In this document: positions 60,409 to 64,000 of the stretch, one piece after another
Position numbering within the stretch: the first letter of the stretch is position 1
Layout: the number at the start of each line of letters is the position of its first letter
NCBI GenBank assembly: GCA_964600435.1
Contig: CAZRJB010000004.1
Span: 1 to 64,000, forward strand
Source: HGM11367 sp964600435
GTDB lineage: Bacteria; Bacillota; Clostridia; Christensenellales; UBA1242
Reading direction: 5' to 3'
Length of the DNA: 64,000 nt
Program-made: the position numbers and the translations under genes
Notes under the pieces: model-generated
Database searches by the model: none
Told to the model about the DNA's origin: nothing
Seen by the model: only the letters and a program-made list of their open reading frames with translations

Positions 60409-61797
60409 ATGGAAAACAATGTAACAATGGATAAACTGGTTAGTTTATGTAAAAGTCGTGGAATCATTTTTCAAGGCAGTGAAATTTATGGTGGAATGGG
60501 CAACACATGGGACTATGGTCCAATTGGAGTTGAAATAAAAAACAACATAAAGCGTGCTTGGTGGAAAAGGTTTGTTCAAGAAAGTGAAAATTCTTTTGGT
60601 GTTGATGCTGCAATTTTAATGAATTCTAGGGTTTGGGATGCAAGTGGGCACACCACATCTTTTTCTGACCCTAAAATGGATTGCAAAAGTTGTAAAACAA
60701 GGCACAGAGCGGATAATTTGATTGAAAACTATTGTGCAAAGCACAACATTGGCAATGTAACACCAGACAAGATGTCTAACGAAGAAATGGAAAGTTTTAT
60801 TGAGGAGCACAAAATTTGTTGCCCTGTTTGTGGAAACCACAATTTTACAAACATACGTCAATTTAAGTTGATGTTTGAAACTTCTAGAGGGGTTACGGAA
60901 GACAACACTGACAAAATTTATTTGCGACCTGAAACTGCGCAAGGTGAATTTGTTAACTTTTTGAATGTTCAAAGGAGCATGCGTGCAAAAGTGCCTTTTG
61001 GAATTGCGCAAATTGGAAAAGCTTTCCGAAACGAAATCACTCCTGGAAACTTTATTTTTAGAACAATTGAGTTTGAGCAAATGGAACATCAATGGTTTTG
61101 CAAAGAAGGCACAGATGTTGAATATTATGAGCAATTTAAGCAAAAAGCATTTGATTTTTTAACAAGCATTGGATTTTCTGCCGAGCATTTACGTTTTAAA
61201 GACCATGACAAATTGGCGCACTATGCCAGGGCTGCCTGTGACATTCAGTTTTTGTATCCAATGGGTTGGCAAGAACTTAATGGCATTCATAACAGAACAA
61301 ACTATGATTTATCTAGGCATCAGGAATATTCTGGAAAAAACATGTTGTATATGGACCCAGTTACAAACGAAAAGTTTGTTCCATATGTTGTTGAGTATTC
61401 TATTGGAGCAGACAGGTTGATGTTGGCTGTTTTGTGTGAAGCGTATCGTGAAGAAACTCTTGAAAATGGCGAAACAAGAAATGTGTTAAAACTTGCGCCT
61501 TGTCTTTCGGCTTTTAAGGCTTGTGTTTTGCCTTTAATGAAAAAAGACCACAGTGAAAAAGCAAAAGAAATTCACAAAATGCTTTCAAAAGAATTTATGT
61601 GCGACTATGACGAAAGCGGTTCAATTGGCAAACGTTATCGCCGTCAAGATGAAATTGGAACACCATTTTGCATAACAATTGACGAAAACACTTTAACAAA
61701 CAACACGGTTACAATTAGAGATAGAGATTCTATGGAACAAGTTGTTGTTTTTGTTGATTCTGTTGTAGATTTTGTAAAAAACAAAATTAAGTATTAA
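60409..61797 (+). CDS. glyS: Glycyl-tRNA synthetase, dimeric type
   Basis: A 462-residue class II synthetase of the single-chain (alpha2) type. SRGIIFQGSEIYGGMGNTWDYGPIG starts the protein; motif 2 contains GKAFRNEITPGNFIFRTIEFEQ and motif 3 SIGADRLMLAVL. A Cys cluster (CKSCKTRH, CCPVCGNH) lies in the insertion. It charges tRNA-Gly and is controlled by the upstream T-box. AAAGGAG precedes the ATG. Confidence 0.97.
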   Translation: MENNVTMDKLVSLCKSRGIIFQGSEIYGGMGNTWDYGPIGVEIKNNIKRAWWKRFVQESENSFGVDAAILMNSRVWDASGHTTSFSDPKMDCKSCKTRHRADNLIENYCAKHNIGNVTPDKMSNEEMESFIEEHKICCPVCGNHNFTNIRQFKLMFETSRGVTEDNTDKIYLRPETAQGEFVNFLNVQRSMRAKVPFGIAQIGKAFRNEITPGNFIFRTIEFEQMEHQWFCKEGTDVEYYEQFKQKAFDFLTSIGFSAEHLRFKDHDKLAHYARAACDIQFLYPMGWQELNGIHNRTNYDLSRHQEYSGKNMLYMDPVTNEKFVPYVVEYSIGADRLMLAVLCEAYREETLENGETRNVLKLAPCLSAFKACVLPLMKKDHSEKAKEIHKMLSKEFMCDYDESGSIGKRYRRQDEIGTPFCITIDENTLTNNTVTIRDRDSMEQVVVFVDSVVDFVKNKIKY

Positions 61798-61812
61798 TTC
61801 ATTTTCCCCATT

Positions 61813-61849
61813 AAAAAAGCATAGACTGATTAAAGCCTATGCTTTTTTT
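61813..61849. terminator. Bidirectional terminator between glyS and the ComEC-like gene
   Basis: AAAAAAGCATAG / CTATGCTTTTTT, a perfect 12-bp inverted repeat with a 12-nt loop and T runs on both strands, between two convergent genes. Confidence 0.85.
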
Positions 61850-61852
61850 GAG

Positions 61853-62980
61853 TTATGCCCATGATGCGGGGCATGTTCGGTTTTCTTTAAACCAAGCAGT
61901 GTCTTTTAACAGAGTGTTGTTGTTTGAGCACTCGACCAAAGTTGCAGACGAAGTTGAAGAAACACAAATGTTGCCGTTCATGGATTCAAAGCCATCGCTT
62001 TTATAACCACCAGAGCCGTTTTCTTTTATTTTGCCCAAAGTTGTTACATACACCTTTGTTGTGTAAACACTTATTCTGTTAACAAAATCTTGTGATGGAA
62101 AAGTGTTTTCTGAATAGCTTGCATATTCATAATTGCCTGCGCAACAACAAACACAGCATATTTTTGGTTGAATAACTTCTAGAAGGCATTCGTTTGAACT
62201 GGTTATGCTTCCATGATGCCCTGCTTTAAACAATTCACATTTTGGCAAGTTGTTAAGTTCAACCAAACTTTGCTCGCCTGATTTTTCTAAATCACCCGTA
62301 AACAAAAAGTGTTTATCTCCATGGGAGAACAATGTGCAAACTGAATGATTGTTTTCGGTTGAAGAAACTTGGCTATAATATTTCTGATTTAAAATTTCCA
62401 TTGTTACATTTTGCGTTATGTTATATATGTTTGTTGCGCCATTAGTTTGATTAATGCAGTCCAGTGCTGTGTAATGTTTAGCGCCACGGTCAACTGCTTC
62501 ACTTAATTCACGTTGATAGTTTATGTACATGTCTTCGCCAAGTTTTTTGGTGGTTGCTTGTGCAAAATCGATAATTATACCAATTTCATACATATCAAAA
62601 ATGCTTTCAGTGTCTGAATTGGTTGCAAAACCCGCATAATGGTCTTCATGTGCATGTGTTACAATAACATATTCGAGTTTGTTGTCTGTTACGTGATTAT
62701 TTATATATGAAGTTATTACTGGCAAGGAAGAAAGATTAGAGCCGGCGTCAATTAAAATGTCCACATTGCCTGCTTTAATATATGTGCAATCACCTGTGTT
62801 TTGATTGCCCAATTCTAAAAAATGAAAAGATATGGCTCCAGATGTAAAAACCTGAATGTTTGATATTTCTTTATGGGTTTTGTATGCAAACAAACCCAAA
62901 GCGCCACAGCAAAAACCAACAACAGATAATGCTATAACAAGCAAGAAAGAAACAAATTTTCCGTAATATTTTTTAGCCAT
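61853..62980 (-). CDS. ComEC/Rec2-like metallo-beta-lactamase domain protein
   Basis: A 375-residue protein with one N-terminal membrane segment (about 8-32) and an extracytoplasmic MBL domain. FHFLELGNQNTGDCTYIKAG and ILIDAGS open the fold; the metal motif is VTHAHEDHYAGF; LFTGDLEKSGEQSL and FKAGHHGSITSS add ligands. This is the isolated MBL domain of ComEC, without the channel. Such proteins may be secreted or membrane-tethered nucleases. It is 1 nt after the Ig-like gene. Confidence 0.83.
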   Translation of the reverse strand: MAKKYYGKFVSFLLVIALSVVGFCCGALGLFAYKTHKEISNIQVFTSGAISFHFLELGNQNTGDCTYIKAGNVDILIDAGSNLSSLPVITSYINNHVTDNKLEYVIVTHAHEDHYAGFATNSDTESIFDMYEIGIIIDFAQATTKKLGEDMYINYQRELSEAVDRGAKHYTALDCINQTNGATNIYNITQNVTMEILNQKYYSQVSSTENNHSVCTLFSHGDKHFLFTGDLEKSGEQSLVELNNLPKCELFKAGHHGSITSSNECLLEVIQPKICCVCCCAGNYEYASYSENTFPSQDFVNRISVYTTKVYVTTLGKIKENGSGGYKSDGFESMNGNICVSSTSSATLVECSNNNTLLKDTAWFKENRTCPASWA

Positions 62981-62981
62981 T

Positions 62982-63359
62982 TTATTCTCCTTTTACTGTT
63001 ACTTTTCTGTATAGAGTGTAATTCAAAAACCTAATGTTATTAACTTTATATTTAATAACATAGTCATCTGCAAAAGTGGTGTCAACTTCGCCAATTATTT
63101 CAACTTGGTCAGAAATGTCTTTTCCAAAAGCGATAATTTTTACACCTTGATCTTCATAGCTTTCTCCTAGATTTATTTCAACTTCTAGTTCGCCTATAAT
63201 TTCAAATGTGTCATTTTTTGTTATAAAATATGTTGTGGCAACTCCACAAAACAAACACAACGCAAAAAACATGCATGCAACAATTTTTGTTGCTGAACTA
63301 AACTTTGAAACAATTTTTTTTGTTTTCTTTTTTGCCTTTTTACTAATTTTGTATGCCAT
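62982..63359 (-). CDS. Membrane-anchored protein with one Ig-like (DUF5011-type) domain
   Basis: A 125-residue protein: a very basic N-terminus (KKAKKKTKKIV), a membrane helix (about 28-48), then an extracytoplasmic domain with LEVEINLGESYEDQGVKIIAFGKDISD and DDYVIKYKV, the pattern of DUF5011/Ig-like domains of surface proteins. The start is ATG 63359 after AAGGAAAA; the extension upstream overlaps uvrC. It lies between uvrC and the ComEC-like gene. Function unknown. Confidence 0.75.
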   Translation of the reverse strand: MAYKISKKAKKKTKKIVSKFSSATKIVACMFFALCLFCGVATTYFITKNDTFEIIGELEVEINLGESYEDQGVKIIAFGKDISDQVEIIGEVDTTFADDYVIKYKVNNIRFLNYTLYRKVTVKGE

Positions 63360-63360
63360 T

Positions 63361-64000
63361 TTATTTTTCCTTTTTATGCAAATATTCATATATTCTTTTT
63401 GCCAAAGAAATGTCAATTCCTTTAACCAAAGCAAGTTCGTCAACACTCGCCTTTTTAATGTTCTCTTTTGTTTGAAATTGGTTATATAGCATTTTTAATT
63501 TTTGTTTACCCAAACCATAAACATTTAACAAAGAGTCGTGAAATTCCATTTTGTTTCGTAAATTTCTATGGAATGTTATGGCAAATCTATGTGCCTCATC
63601 TCTAATTCGTTGGAGCAATTTTAATGCCTCACCTGACCTTTTTAGCATTATTGGAATTGATGAGTTTGGAACATATACTTCTTCAAACCTTTTTGCCAAA
63701 CTTATCATGTTGATGTTGTTATGTTTTGAGTTTGTTAAAACTTCGTATGTGGAAGACAGTTGCCCCTTGCCGCCATCAATAACCATTAAGTCAGGCTTTT
63801 GCGAAAAACTTTCGTCCTGATTTTTATCTAACTCACCAAGCCTTCGCTGCAATGTTTCTTTTAAACTTGCAAAGTCATTTGAACCTTCAACAGTTTTTAT
63901 TTTAAATTTTCTATACAAGTTTTTTGCAGGCTCTCCATTAACAAAAACAACCATGCTTGCAACCTTGTTTGTTCCGCTAATGTTTGAAATATCATAACAT
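63361..64000 (-). CDS. uvrC: Excinuclease ABC subunit C, 3' part (runs off the window)
   Basis: The C-terminal 212 or so residues of UvrC. ISGTNKVASMVVFVNGEPAKNLYRKFKIKTV and PDLMVIDGGKGQLS belong to the RNase-H-like 5'-incision domain, with Asp in MVIDGG; the final part (YGLGKQKLKMLYNQF onward) is the helix-hairpin-helix domain. UvrC makes both incisions in nucleotide excision repair. The 5' part lies beyond position 64000. Confidence 0.95.
   Translation of the reverse strand, partial: CYDISNISGTNKVASMVVFVNGEPAKNLYRKFKIKTVEGSNDFASLKETLQRRLGELDKNQDESFSQKPDLMVIDGGKGQLSSTYEVLTNSKHNNINMISLAKRFEEVYVPNSSIPIMLKRSGEALKLLQRIRDEAHRFAITFHRNLRNKMEFHDSLLNVYGLGKQKLKMLYNQFQTKENIKKASVDELALVKGIDISLAKRIYEYLHKKEK

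Overview
The window is a strongly AT-rich chromosome segment from an endospore-forming member of the Firmicutes, most like an uncultured Clostridia lineage. The evidence is a complete spoIIIAA-AH operon, spoVAC-VAD-VAE, spoIVB, spoIIM, yunB, gerW (ytfJ) and an intact pro-sigma-K gene, all with classic Firmicutes gene order. I see no phage, insertion sequence or CRISPR array. Most of the sequence from 7.9 to 58 kb is coded on the minus strand.

Layout: 0-0.25 kb, tRNA-Thr and tRNA-Tyr. 0.35-7.9 kb, a lipoprotein, the spoVA genes, yunB, a degenerate nucleotidyltransferase-fold protein, a Xer-type recombinase and an SDR reductase. 7.9-13 kb, a MarR-controlled ABC exporter with a nitroreductase, then NUDIX and P-loop genes and a second tRNA-Thr. 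13-24.2 kb, the conserved run M50 protease-scpA-scpB-DUF2953-gerW-dac-rluB-flavoprotein-cmk-plsC-S1, preceded by punA and dacF. 24.2-38.4 kb, the sporulation supercluster: spoIIIA operon, asp23-nusB-xseA-xseB-proS, a probable OLE noncoding RNA with its membrane partner gene oapA, argR, recN, spoIVB and spoIIM. 38.6-53.6 kb, translation and envelope genes: efp, truB, nrnA, rbfA, infB, ylxQ, ylxR, nusA, rimP, a PolC remnant with only N-terminal, OB and exonuclease parts, rseP, cdsA, uppS, frr and engB. 53.7-64 kb, a DisA_N-like protein, sigK, nfeD-floA, a leucine-rich-repeat surface protein, a glycine T-box with glyS, a ComEC-like hydrolase and the 3' part of uvrC.

Most notable points: (1) a roughly 550-nt gene-free, structured block with its own extended -10 promoter directly upstream of an OapA-like protein with a DxxxD motif, in the xseA/xseB...argR/recN/spoIVB neighbourhood known for OLE RNA; (2) a protein at the polC locus that keeps the DEDDh proofreading exonuclease but has lost the PHP and polymerase domains; (3) several transcription units whose near-consensus sigma-A promoter puts the transcript start on or within 1-2 nt of the start codon, suggesting leaderless mRNAs; (4) a nucleotidyltransferase-fold protein whose catalytic acids appear replaced; (5) a DisA_N-like protein lacking the usual RHR motif next to sigK. 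The isoprenoid genes that normally accompany xseAB (ispA, dxs) and cdsA/rseP (dxr, ispG) are absent from both loci.

All calls come from reading the sequence and from recalled family knowledge; no database search was possible.
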